A stretch of 64,000 nucleotides of DNA from Aplectana chamaeleonis (lineage: Eukaryota; Nematoda; Chromadorea; Rhabditida; Cosmocercidae): the NCBI GenBank assembly GCA_029168955.1, contig JAPDOI010000210.1:1126001-1190000 (forward strand). The letters are read 5' to 3'. Made by a program: the position numbers and the translations under genes. The notes under the pieces were generated by a model that was not told the origin of the DNA, made no database searches, and worked only from the letters and a program-made list of their open reading frames with translations. Shown here in pieces: positions 1-11,700 of the stretch; within the stretch, counting starts at the first letter, position 1; every line of letters starts with the position of its first letter.

Positions 1-64
1 GGATCGAGTCCTGCCGGACATCTTAGTTTTGTGTTCAACTCAGCTACCTTGTGATAACAAGCGC

Positions 65-1243
65 CAAGTATTTCTCACAGTGATCGAAACACAGAGAAAA
101 ATCGTTTGAGCACCGCACTCCAATTCGGCCGTAAAATAAAAAGCGTTGTGTGTGAATGCACTAAAGAGCGCATCTCAAGCCTGTATCGTCCCGTTTACTC
201 TTGTGACGTGCCAAACTGACTGTGGCATATCCGATAGGAGCACATTTTGTGAAATCGACCGAAAAGATGTTTGGTACGAGGAAAACACGGTGTGCGATGA
301 AGATTCACATGGTTTTGACTTCAATTTAGCTCAGCTTCGTAATGGATTAGCCTGACTTTTTGAAGGAACGCTCCTTTCACAATACCTAACACGCTCCTCT
401 AGACTAATGTTCACCGCAAACTCTATAGATTACCTTGAAGCCTGTGTTTGACCGAACGCCCACTAAAGATCCGAGATGTCTTCAATGTTGAAGATACGCT
501 CAAAAATTACCTTGTTTTTTTGCTTAATGGAATGGAATCCTTTACGCTTCACAAGTGGAACTGCACGCAAATACATAGAACCAGATTCGTTCACCTTTAA
601 AAGTGGCAAAAGCACAACAATTGCTTGAGAATTGCGTTTTTCCAAGCACCAGCTCGTGAGAAAACGCTCAGGATGAAAAAGCTACCTTTGTGTAAATGAT
701 TTACTTCTTGACTCTCGAGATTTTGGAAGGGGAACCTCCTAGCTCTCTAGATTTTGGAAGGGGAGAAGAACCTAGGTGAGAAGGTTTTGTGGGTTAAAAA
801 TTGAGCAAAAAATCACTTCTCCACTAATCTGCCAAGGTGCTATCGCAGCGGGGGGGGAGGTACTGTGGTATCGCATTTGACCACGCCCGTTTTTCCGTGC
901 CGCAACGACTCTCCTGATTTTAGCAGGGGAGGGAAACCCCGGGTAGGTGCTGAAATTCAGTGCGGCACGGTAAAATGGGCGAAGCCTACTGCATCGCGCC
1001 ATAGTACCCTCCTCCCGCTTAGATAGCACCGGTTCCAAAACATACTATTCAATCTCTATGCCCGCAACCACAATCCTGGTGTCATCTGAATAGCAAAGCG
1101 TCTACGACGCCGAAGAAAAACGGTGTATTAGGCGTGAGATGGAAAGTTTGGTGCAATCACACACAAAACTTTTAGTTTACGGCTTGATTGGATTACGGTG
1201 CTTAAACGATTTTTCTCTGTGTTTCGATTACTATGTATTTCTC
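65..1243. repeat. Inverted repeats flanking about 1.2 kb
   Basis: About 90 bp at 68-157 is repeated inverted at 1156-1243 (shared core CGAAACACAGAGAAAAATCG). The span looks like an old palindromic DNA element; its ends are unclear. No coding region was recognised inside. Confidence 0.6.
854..1016. mobile_element. Hairpin MITE with CCACGCCC core
   Basis: Arms GGGAGGTACTGTGGTATCGC and its imperfect complement near 1000. The core (CCACGCCC, TTTTTCCGTGCCGC) recurs at 47262-47385 and 63275-63390. Confidence 0.6.
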
Positions 1244-1536
1244 TCGTTAGAGGCCCTACCATTAACGCGCCCCAAAGACGACGTGCACGCAGCGGTTTTT
1301 CGCCGCGCGCCTCACATGTTCCAGCCGAACTGCTCACGCGCTGTGGATTCGATCAACATCCCAGAACCATGTTTTCTTCTTTTTCTGATTAATCTGAGTG
1401 GGTATATCCTTACAATTGATGGAAATGACCGTACAGGTCTTTAAAACCGTGACACCACAATTGTGAAGAAAACCATAGTTCGAAGTAGTCGACAGTGGCG
1501 TTTAAATTCGTGCCGTACCTATTTTCCTCTATCTGA
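1244..1536. other. Unassigned
   Basis: No neuroligin-like exon, terminal repeat or RNA gene recognised. Confidence 0.5.
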
Positions 1537-3146
1537 CTAGGGAACCTCGCGTGGTGTTCCTGCGGATCAGAAAGCTTATGAATGTTTTCTCGTCAACTCC
1601 GGCACGCCCTCTTCAAATCTTAACTAGGTTCTTGTTACGGACTTCTGCGAAAAAAAGGTATAGCCTGTCAAAGTTCAAATTTCCTACAGCTAAGCTGATA
1701 GTGACGTTAGTAGTTTTTGGATAAATTTGGCTAAAAAGTACAATGAAAGATTATTTGACGTACTAAACCTGGATTTTGAGTCGGATTTCAAATTTTCAAT
1801 AGAATAAGCTGGGAATACATGAGTTAGAGATTTGAGAAGATTAGAAGCCTCCCACCGTTTTTGAGCGACATTTTTCTATTTAACCCATTCACGACCACGC
1901 CTAATTTTGAGTGAGTGCACGTTCGGACCGCATGCAATATTGCGTCACCGTATAACGTGTCCCACCGGTGGGACACGCTGGCTTGAATAGCGTCCCACGA
2001 GTAACTGCTTTCACTTTTTTGTGTCTATATTGTGGCTAGCAACGATGATTGAACAGTATCGAAGTTTGAGCGTTCGAGACGCTTTCGTTATTGAGAAACA
2101 ATTACTCAAAACCAAAACGGGGTCAACTGAGTTGCAACACTTTCAGAAAAGTAACCGAGTTCCAGACGATAAGTTTACTATGCAACCTAAAAGCTAGCAA
2201 TAGAAGGGAAAAGAAGTCATAAGGTGCTTCTAAAGTTACTTTACAGCGGTTTTTTCCTCTAGTTCAGCTTAGCTGTTTTAAAAAAAGTCTAAATATGTCG
2301 TTGCACTTGACCTACTAATGGACCACGGGGTTTTTATTCAAGTCTTGGGTAGGTCAAAACATTGATCATGTGTAGGTTCGAAAGTAGTTTCTCGTGACGG
2401 AGGAACCGATTTTTGAAAAGAGTGTCCCACCGGTGGGACACGTGGTCGTGAATGGGTTAAAAAACGTGCACCATTGTTTAGAAAATGCGGAAACGGACCT
2501 AGTAATTGTGTTCAGCGCCCAAAACTACCCCATTGAGCAAATTTGGGGTGAAGGCACATTCTCCAAACCTTGCACAGACTGATAGCGTTTCGGACTTCAC
2601 GGATTTTCGGTTAGGCGTTTATTCATGCCTCTGAAAGCGTTTCAGAAAAAGTGTTCCAGATTTCACTCAAAAGCTTCCAGGTGGTTTGTTTGGGGCGCTG
2701 ATCACGAATCTAGGGTTTATTTGTCGATTTCCGAAGTTTTTGACTTGTTTCACTCAAAGCTTCCCATAGGGGGAAAATTTGATGGCAAATCGCGACTTTT
2801 GACGATTTCCGGAGTGCTACGATAGATATGGCTCGAGTTGTTGCTCTGGGGGTTATTTGCAGTGCTTAAAACGAATCTGTAATCCGTTTATCAATTTTTG
2901 ATAGGTTACGGTAGGTTGCGGTGTGTATACGGTAGCATGGTCAAAATCTCAGATTTGGCTCAAAATTCCTCTGTGGGTGTTATTTGGGACGCCAAACACG
3001 AATTTAAGGTCCATTTGTCGATTTTTGAAATATAAAGGTAGGTAACGCCACTTAAAAGGCATTGCGCATACCGTAACCTGCAGTAACCCTAAGTCTAGCG
3101 ACAAACAGATTCGAAATGGTGGGGATGGCCATGCGAGGTTCCCTAG
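1537..3146. mobile_element. Tc4-like non-autonomous element, ends CTAGGGAACC
   Basis: Begins CTAGGGAACCTCGC and ends GCGAGGTTCCCTAG. Interior matches the copy at 8178-9243 (shared GGTTACGGT and GAACACGAAT motifs). Flanks TGA and TAT do not match, so the duplication has decayed or the ends belong to different copies. Contains a piggyBac-like MITE. Confidence 0.7.
1884..2456. mobile_element. piggyBac-like MITE, TTAA duplication
   Basis: TTAA at 1880-1883 and 2457-2460 flank ends CCCATTCACGACCACG and CGTGGTCGTGAATGGG. The palindrome GTGTCCCACCGGTGGGACAC occurs near each end (1957-1976, 2422-2441). The related sequence at about 8330 shows the uninterrupted site. CCC ends with TTAA fit piggyBac. 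Confidence 0.85.
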
Positions 3147-3229
3147 TATGTCAAAGTTTCAGGTCCACCAAAGGCAGGGTTCGCGACAAAAACGGAGGTT
3201 GTGCTATGCCCATAAGAATGTAGGTCTGA

Positions 3230-4872
3230 CAAGGGAAGTATAAGAAGCGTAGGTCTGGAAATAGTGTTGGGTACCCGCCGCGAAAGATAGATCTGAAGGA
3301 GTTATAAGCTCCGAAAGTTTGGCAGCCTCCTCCTCCTAGTCTATGAATTGTTAAGCGGTCAGGCCAACGGCATCGACGGCGCAAATGGAGGAAGGGCCGG
3401 TGGTGGGCATGTGACCAGGGTTCGGATATCCCCCAGAGCTGCCTATTTGCAAATTCTCGGAACTTTCGTTTTTTGATCGAAAATTATATCACAAATGTCA
3501 TCCTATTCTTTTGCTGCGCGATATAGCCATATCGAAAGTGAAATAGGCTCGGGTACAAAAGATTTAAGGTTTTGTTCCCAATCAAGGATTTCCATTGTTT
3601 TGGAGAACTTATATGATTTGGAAGTATTACCATAACATATTTTTAACAACCTTTTCACTTTATGGGACGCAAAATACATGACCATTTCTTTCATCAATGG
3701 TAAATAGGCTCATAATGCATCAAGCATAAGCAAATTCCGCAATAGGAACAGCTAATGAACGCGATAGCCCCCCGGCAACCTATCTCTTCACAAGGGCCGA
3801 GTGCTACTGGGAATTCGAGATTAGTTGGAGTTTCGAAAGGATTTGGACAGATAAGAACGTAGCCGGCCTTTAAGGTATCGTCCACGCCGAAAACCATATA
3901 TTATTTTGAACGCCCTAAAAATTCAAAAATTTGAAGAGCAATAGTAGAGTGAAATTGCTTCAGCAGTGCTTTCGAATAGCTGAAAACCCCAATGTCTGCC
4001 AGCTGAACCAAGCTTGTTATGCCAGGCGGTTTCGTCAAAATCTGCAAGTTTTCCCCCGCCGGCACATGAGCCTGTATCGCGCTTTGATTGGAAAAATCAC
4101 TCCTTGAGTCGAGAAAGAGAACACAATTCTCCGGCATTTGCTGGATGAAAACATTCTCGAAAAATGCAAGTGTTGCTGACGTCGTCATCATATGGGATGT
4201 TCCGCTGACGACGTCAAGTTTCTTCGTCTTGAATACACTCTTCAATGGGAAGCGACCACCCGGCTCTGGTAATTGGACAAAGAGCATTTCTCCGACATTG
4301 CCTGATGGGAAAATGAGGGGCATGACGGTCAGACTACGGGTGGTCGCAGAAGCCGACTGCACCAAGCGCACCGTCTTCTGTTACTTAATGGTTCTCGTAA
4401 CTTGTTCAAAATATGTGGGGTAATACTTCCCAATCATATAAGTTCCCCAAAACAATGGGAAAGCTTTGTTGGGGAACAAAACCTTGAATCCCTTGTACCC
4501 GAGTCTATTTCACTGTCGATATGACTGTATCGCGCAGCAAAAGGATAAGATGACATTTGTGATATAATTTTTGATCAAAATATGAAAGTTCCGTGAATTT
4601 GCAAAAAAGCAGGTCGGGGGAGATTTGAACCCTGGTCACATGCCCACCACTGCCCCTTCCTCCCTTTGCGCCGTCGATGCTGTTAACTTGACCGCTTATC
4701 AATTCATGGACTAGGAGGAGGTCGATGGTCGGCAAACTTTCGGAGCCTGTAACTCCTTCAGATCTATCTTTCGCGGCGGGTACCCAACACTATTTCACCA
4801 TATAATGCGTGAACATACCCACATGACATTAGATTTCTACCGTTCAGACCTACGCCTCTTATACTTCCCTTG
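3230..4872. mobile_element. Tc5-like transposon with long inverted repeats and decayed transposase
   Basis: Ends CAAGGGAAGTATAAGAAGCG and the inverted complement, flanked by TGA at 3227-3229 and 4873-4875; removing it restores CTGAG. The repeats run several hundred bases on each side (to about 3600 and from about 4440). Inside is a minus-strand transposase remnant. Each arm also carries a tRNA-like B box (CAGGGTTC...) near 3420 and 4625. TNA duplication in CTNAG and long arms are known Tc4/Tc5 traits. Confidence 0.85.
3694..4371 (-). pseudogene. Tc5-like transposase, C-terminal part, one in-frame stop
   Basis: Minus-strand frame open from 4371 to a TAA at 3903-3901, then open again in the same frame to 3694. 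The first part has DDE-type motifs: LFLDSRSDF and PPGITSLVQLADIGVF, with 37 residues between the two Asp. The part after the stop is cysteine-rich (CEEIGC, then ISCSYCGICLCLMHY) and fits the metal-binding Tc5 transposase C-terminal domain. The DNA-binding N-terminus and first catalytic Asp are absent. It cuts and pastes Tc5-like elements in the intact family; this copy is very probably dead. Confidence 0.75.
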
Positions 4873-4979
4873 TGAGCATCACAAAAGTGAAAATAAGTGA
4901 AAAATCGGAGAAAAAAAACGCCCAGGGACAAGTTATCGCTGCATTTCACCATTTAGAATCCGATATTGTTCATTTTCAG

Positions 4980-5135
4980 TGCTTGTCTCGAAATCGATCG
5001 TCGACATTCAACGATAATGTGGACACGACGTTACGTTGTATGCAGGATCATCCTGCAGATAATGTAACAAAAGCGGTACAAGCCATCAGTATACCAACAT
5101 TTCTCAGCGGTTTCGCTCCCATTGTTGATGGACAG
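4980..5135 (+). CDS. nlg-1: nlg-1 exon a (first exon in window)
   Basis: Acceptor TTTTCAG, donor CAG/GTGAAAG, 52 whole codons in phase 0. It reads CLSRNRSSTFNDN... through FAPIVDGQ, the conserved neuroligin segment before the IP(D/N) loop. A MITE remnant ends about 35 bases upstream of the acceptor. Confidence 0.9.
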
Positions 5136-5636
5136 GTGAAAGTGGTTTTAACTTCCAAGTTATAGTACATAGTCGCAGTGGCAATCGCAGCGCGCCTCAA
5201 AAGGCTATAGTTGTGTGTTCATCCACACGTTACAACCAGCCCTGCGGCACTCTACAATGTGGTCTTTAGCTTGACGCAAAATCGCCAATTTTACCTATTT
5301 CTGTGTCTTATAGTTGATACCGAACTCCCCAAGGATTTCGTTCTCCTCCCAGTATGGCTCACTGTTTCGAGAAATTGATCTTCTTGTCGGATTCTCCTCT
5401 AATCCAGCTCATTACCTGTTGTCAAATGAAGATCTAAAATCAGGACTATCCAAGGAGAGGCGGCAAAAGATCTTCAGGTATGCATTTTTTGCCCATTAGT
5501 GATGCTTCCGCTCTAAAACTATGCCTTATTTATTTATTTATTTATTTATTTGTTTATTTATTTATTTATTTATTTATACATTTATTTATATATATATATA
5601 TTTATTTTTTATTTATTTATTTGTTTATTTATTGAT

Positions 5637-5707
<71 letters not shown>

Positions 5708-8700
5708 TATATTAATATATTTATTTATTTATTTATTTATTTATCTGTTTATATATTACTTAATTTATTCATTTATTGATTTATTCAATTATTTATTGTA
5801 CTTTTGTGATGTTTTATAAATTTCAATATTTTTTTTGAAACGACTTCGTCAACAATTTTTGCGGACTTTTCAGTTAGGACCTCTAGCGGCTTTTGCTAAC
5901 AAATTTCTTCAGAACTCTTGTGAGGAATCTATACGACTACCATCGATCCGAGTTGTTGGCTGCCATAATTAATGAGTACACCGATTGGGAGAATCCTCGA
6001 GTATGTTGGTTTCCTTGTATAAGGCAGAGTATTGTCTGGAAAGGCAGATCGGCAACAGATTTGAGTTTGCGATTTTTCACTGCAGGACCATCCCAAGTCG
6101 ATACGGAATGGAGTGCTTGCAGTACTTAACGATGTGTTGTTTACGGCACCGCTAATTGAAACACTCAGGATGCACAGTGCTGATGAAGTGCGGAAAGAGG
6201 CGAGCACGTTCATGTCAGTGGTTTCATATGTAAACTTTATTGGTCTTGAGAATTACTGATCGCCTCATTCAGGTTTGTCTTTGGTCATGAAACTCGCTCA
6301 TGGATGAATGAGCAGCCGAATTCTGGTTTGAGAGGATCGCTTTCGGGTGATCACATACCGTATATATTCGGCTACCCGCTCGCTACTGGAGATAAAGAGG
6401 AAAAGGTTGGAACATTCCTCACTAGGTTACCTAGCATGGTGTTCTCCCAGATTAGAAAGTTCAATGAAAATTTTCTGGTCTATTCTGGCACGCTCTCTTC
6501 AAATCTGGAATCAAACTCTGCTGAGCACACCAGTATGCAGAGTTATATGCATTTTCGTAGCTACCAAAGGGGAGAATATCCATAAGGTGGTTTTTAGTAA
6601 TCTCAAAAATTGTTCCGGATTTGACTGAAATTATCTATGTGGGGTAATTTGAATTGCCGTGCATGAACCGGGGGTGCTTGTGTCGATATTGAGGATTGCT
6701 GTAGATGATGGTTGGTACATACAAGGCCACTTATAGGGCTTTATCTATCCTAGTAGTTTGAAAAACGACTTGACACACCGAAGAACTCACAGAAAACACA
6801 AAAATGTTTTTGGCCGAATCTAAGCAATCGACCATTTTCCGCTGACGATGTCTTTGAGTCAGAGGCGACAGATTAAAGGCAGTGTTCACGATAATCTTCA
6901 ATTTTGAGATTATTCGCTATATTGATTGAGTGGCCCCTGGGTAGAACGAACATGACGAAGGAATTGAGAAAAACGCACCAGAAGTACACGAAATCCTTAA
7001 TTATGTATCACCCCGCCTCCTAAGTATCACAGGAAGTGTTTGTTGTGACAATGGAATCTTTTGTGGACCCGTCCTTTGCGATGCTCTACTCTCTAATGTT
7101 CCGTTCTTTCCTTAGGGCCCTAACTAATCCTGCTTTGCATAAAATATTCTTATATTTTCGATCGACCTAGTTTTCCACCGGTGACAACCACCATGAACAT
7201 GTTCTTCCAACCGGACAACTAGTCCATGCTATGGAATAATGTCACTAAAGTACGACGTTTTAATGCGAATCTCGCCGTTTTTTCGTAATTTTGGTAACAC
7301 TTGGGGGCCACCGCACTGTTTTATGTGAAAACTCGGGATCGAAAATCATCGTGAACGCTGCCTTCAAATGATCGCGCAGGGACGTTGCAAGCAGTGCGAC
7401 TGCCGCTTGCGCGAGCGATGGTCGAAGTGGGATCACGTGCTGTTGTACTCTGAGCCAAGTTCCTGTCCGCATTTGCGGACTACGGCTATTGCATCATGCG
7501 ACACGTGGTAATCGTGCTGGGACCACTTGGCCTCGGCACGATTCACCCTTCACCCAGCACGGCTATCAGGTGTCGTATGAGGCAACAGCCGCAGTCCGCA
7601 ATTGCGGACCGGATTTTGGCCCGGAGAACGATAGTGACTAGGTTTTCCACTCAAAACAATGCGTTGGCCACCAAATGTTATCAAAATTACCAAGAAACGG
7701 CTAGAAACGCATTAAAACATCGTATTTCAATGACATTATTCTATAACATGGACTAGTTGTCCGGTTGGATGGACATGTTCACGGTGGTTGTCAGCGGTGA
7801 AAAATGGAGTTAATCAAAAATGGAAGAATATTTTAGGCCAAACAGTATTCGTTAGGGTACGAAGGAAAGAATGGAGAGAAAGAGAGTAGAGAATTGCAAA
7901 AGACGGGTCCACAAAAGATTTCATTGTCACAACGAACAGTTCCTGTGAGAGTACTAGGGCGGAGTGAGAGTACATGATTACGTGTCCTTCTGGTGCGTTT
8001 TTCTCGATTTCTTCGTTATTTCAGTTCTGCCCGTGTGCCAAACAATCGATCTAGCGATTAATCTCGAAATCGAAGAAAATCGTGAACACTGCCTTTAATG
8101 CACACGGGTAGGACAGAAACCGCAAGAGATGCAGTTTTCCGGATGTGCAAAATTTCAATATTTTCGACCTAAGCTTACTAGGAAACCTTGCATGGTGTAC
8201 CCCCGGATCAGAAAGCTGATAAACGTTTTCTAGTCAATTCTGGCACGCTCTCTTCGAATCTGAACTCGGATTTTGCTACGGACATCTGGGAAAAAAGCTA
8301 TAGCCGGTCAAATTCGTATTTCCCCCTTTTTTCTATCAAAAACGCGCATTAGTGTTTACGAAATCCGGAAACGGACTTCATGCTTGTGTTCAGCGCCTAA
8401 AACTACCGTACTGAGTGAATCTTGGGAGATTGCACATTTTCCAAACTTTGCACAGACTGATAGCGTTTTGGACTGCGGATTTTTGGTTGGGCGCTTATTT
8501 AAACCTCTGAAAGCGTAAAAAATGCTGCAGATTTCACTCAAAACCTTCCAGGTGGGTTATTTGGGGCGCTGATCATGAATCTGGGGTTTATTTGACGATT
8601 TTCCGAGCTTTTCGACTTGTTTCGTTGAAATCTTCCCATCTGGGGGAAAATTTGGTGGCGAATCGCGACGTTTTCCGATTTCCGGAGTGCTACGATTTGA

Positions 8701-11700
8701 TATGGCTCAAATTGTAGCTCTGGGGATTATTTGCAGTGCCGAACACGAATCAGCAATCCGTTTATCGATTTTTGATAGACTACGGTAGGTTACGGTGGGT
8801 ATACGGTAGTTTCGTCAAAGTCTCAGATTTGGCTCAAAATTTCTCTGCGGGTTTTATTTGGGACGCCGAACACGAATTTGAGGTCCATTATTTGATTTTT
8901 AAATATTAAGGTAGGTAAAGCCAGTTAAAAGGCGTTACGCCTACCGTAACCTACAGAAACCCTAATTCTAGCGAGAAACAGACTCCAGATTCGCTTTCAG
9001 CGCCCCGAATTACCAAACCCAGTTGAAAGTTTTAGGCCGAATTCGATTTTTTTCAAACACCCTGAAAATTGGCTGATGGGTAGGTACCCTTACCTTTTCA
9101 CGAAGCTACGAAAATGCTTATAACTTCGTTCAGAGGTGTCCGTAGCAAAATCCGATGTCAGATTCAGAGACAGCAGAGCAGAATTGACCCGAAAACATTC
9201 ATCATCTTTTGGATGGTGGGGTTGGCCATGCGAGGCTCCCTAGTTAGACAAGACCGATTATTTTGGGCGCTGAACACGAGTACAAGGTCCATATCAGTTT
9301 CTCAGAAGATTACTGTATTCTTCACTTTCAGATTGCCGTTCAGTCCGCAAAGTGCGCTTGATTGCGGAAATCGTGCTGCGGCGCGGTTGCGCGAGTATCC
9401 TCGAACAGGGGATGTGGGATCACCCGGGCACCAAAGGCCAAAAGCGCCCGGGTGATCCACATCCTGTCTGAGGATGTTCGCAAACGCGCCCCAGCAAGCT
9501 TTCGCAATCAGGGTGCCCTTTGCGGACTGAACGGCAGTGCGGAGGTGAACTGTAAGTACTGGTTGGAGAAATATAATTTGTCTGCAGCAACCTACCGTAA
9601 TCTTTCGAAAAACTGAGAATGGAACTTGTATTCGTGTTCAGCGCCTAAATTTGCACCATTCTGGGCAAAGTTTGGGCTGAATGTGCTCGAAATTCTAAAA
9701 ATCGAAAAAATCATGCTTTTCGTCGTTTTTGATCTACTCAGGTGCATTAAGGAAAATAACGAACTTTTAATTGTTTTTTTTTCGTCTTACCCACAACATT
9801 CAACAGATCATTTTTGAAAATTAAAGTTCGCGCAGGGATTTACATATTAAGTAAAGATCTACCTGAAAGGCCGGGATCATACTTCCAGCGACAAGAGGCA
9901 GCGACAGTGCATATCAGGCATATCGATTTCCTGCACATGTTGGAGGTACACACTGCTTTGCGTCGCTTGTCGCTGGAAGTTTGATTCCTGCAATGGGATG
10001 GCTACGGTGGCGCTTGCCTGTAGTAGTCTGTTTGCAATATCTGGAATCACCATTTTCAGCTTTTCTCCGGTTTTAGCGCGGAAGATCGAGGTATTTCACA
10101 GGTTCTAATGCACTACGTGGCTAATTTCGTCAAGTCTGGGTACGTCTAGCACTTGCATACATTACAAGCCAATATGCATCCTGCACCTTGATATTATCAT
10201 CCGATGAATTTAAGTGATCCATCAAAGCCGGCACCAATGCAGAAGTCATTCCCAATGGGTGATGCTTTCCATTCAACCGCTTGGCCTCAGTTTGATCAGC
10301 CGAATCGTGAGGCTTATCTCGAAATTAGTAAGTTAAGAAATGTCAGTAATGTGAAGGAAATAGATTAATCCCGTGATTCCAGCCGATAGACCTCGCGTGA
10401 AGAACTACTATCGGAATGCCAGAGTCGGTTTCTGGACAAGTTTGGTGCCGGCGTTGCATTCTGCTGGGAAAGAAGGTGGAGATGTGCCTGAGGTAAGCTG
10501 ATCCAGAAATAGTTCATTTTACGACAGATTCCTTCAGCAGGAACCTAAGTTGAAATTCGTTTTTCTTTCAGGAGCATCACTTACTGCCTGATCACTTTCG
10601 GAAGGACTCGTTTTTTGGCCGTGTGAGGTCCTTCGCCCCATTTGCAAATCATCCTTTCCCGGCTCCACCGTTACCACCATCACCCCCTCCAGAAAGCATC
10701 AAGAAGACGACAACGAGTAAGCTCTTTCGGGTCTATCCTAGACGGGGGGAGCCATCCAAGATTCACATATGGAAATGAAGAAAAAACTATAAAAGATGCC
10801 TGATAATGCTATTAATCATTGTTTTTATAAAAGCTCTATAGAAATACTTCGTTTGGTAGCCTTACCGGTCGGTGGTTCATTTCATTTCGTCTTGGATTGT
10901 GGTTCCCCCCGTCTAGAATAGTGCCGCTTTTTCTAGTTGAAATCTACTTTTCCTGACAAGGGAAGTTTTTACTGGTAAACGCATCTTCGAAAGCGACTGG
11001 TATTGTTAGTATCTCTTGAGCCTCCATAGTAAAACTGCGCAGTATTCCAGTCCGAACTGCAGGCTCCAAAAAGTTATAAGCGTTTCTCAAGCTTTGCGAA
11101 TAGGTAAGTGTACCCATCAGTCATTTCATTATTATTCTGAATTTTTTTTCGGATTTTGCTCGAAACATGTATTTGGGGCTTAATTAGGATGCTAAATATG
11201 AATTTGGGGTCCAGTTTCTAAAAGTCTTAGGTTTACGGTGGGTTACGGTAGGTACAATGTCATTAAGGAGGCACAGCTTACCTTAGCGTTTCGAAAATTG
11301 ACAAATATACATTGAGTTCGTATTCTCCTCTCCGAATAACCCCCGCATAGAAAATTGAGTTAATTCTGAGACTTCGACCAAAGTACCGTATACCCACCGT
11401 AATCTACCGTGAGCTGTCGAAAATCGATAAACGGACTTCAGATTCGTGTTTAACACTCCAAATGGCCACTAGAGAAACATTTCGGGCCAATCTTTCTGTA
11501 GAGTTCCGGAAATAGTCAAAAGTCGCGTTTTGCCCCCATACAACCCTCGATTTGAGGCTTTGAAGAGATTTTGAGAAAAATTTTGGAAAAACAACAGGTA
11601 AACTTTAAAGTCGTGATGAGCACCTTAAACAACTTCCTTGAGCAAGTTCCAAGTCAAACCTGAAAAATTGTAATGCCCTCAGAAACCCGAATTGCTAGAG

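Larger units (their letters stand above)
3172..4945. mobile_element. TTAA-type MITE (AGGCAGGGTTCGCGA family) split by a Tc5-like element
   Basis: 3172-3229 matches the left end of the intact copy at 41572-42006. The sequence resumes at 4873 (CACAAAAGTGAAAATAAGTG) and fades about 35 bases before nlg-1 exon a. Its right terminus is lost. Confidence 0.7.

Noticed and set aside
5521..5819. Open frames of repeated FIYLFIYL
   Set aside because: They come from the 4-bp period of the (TTTA)n array.
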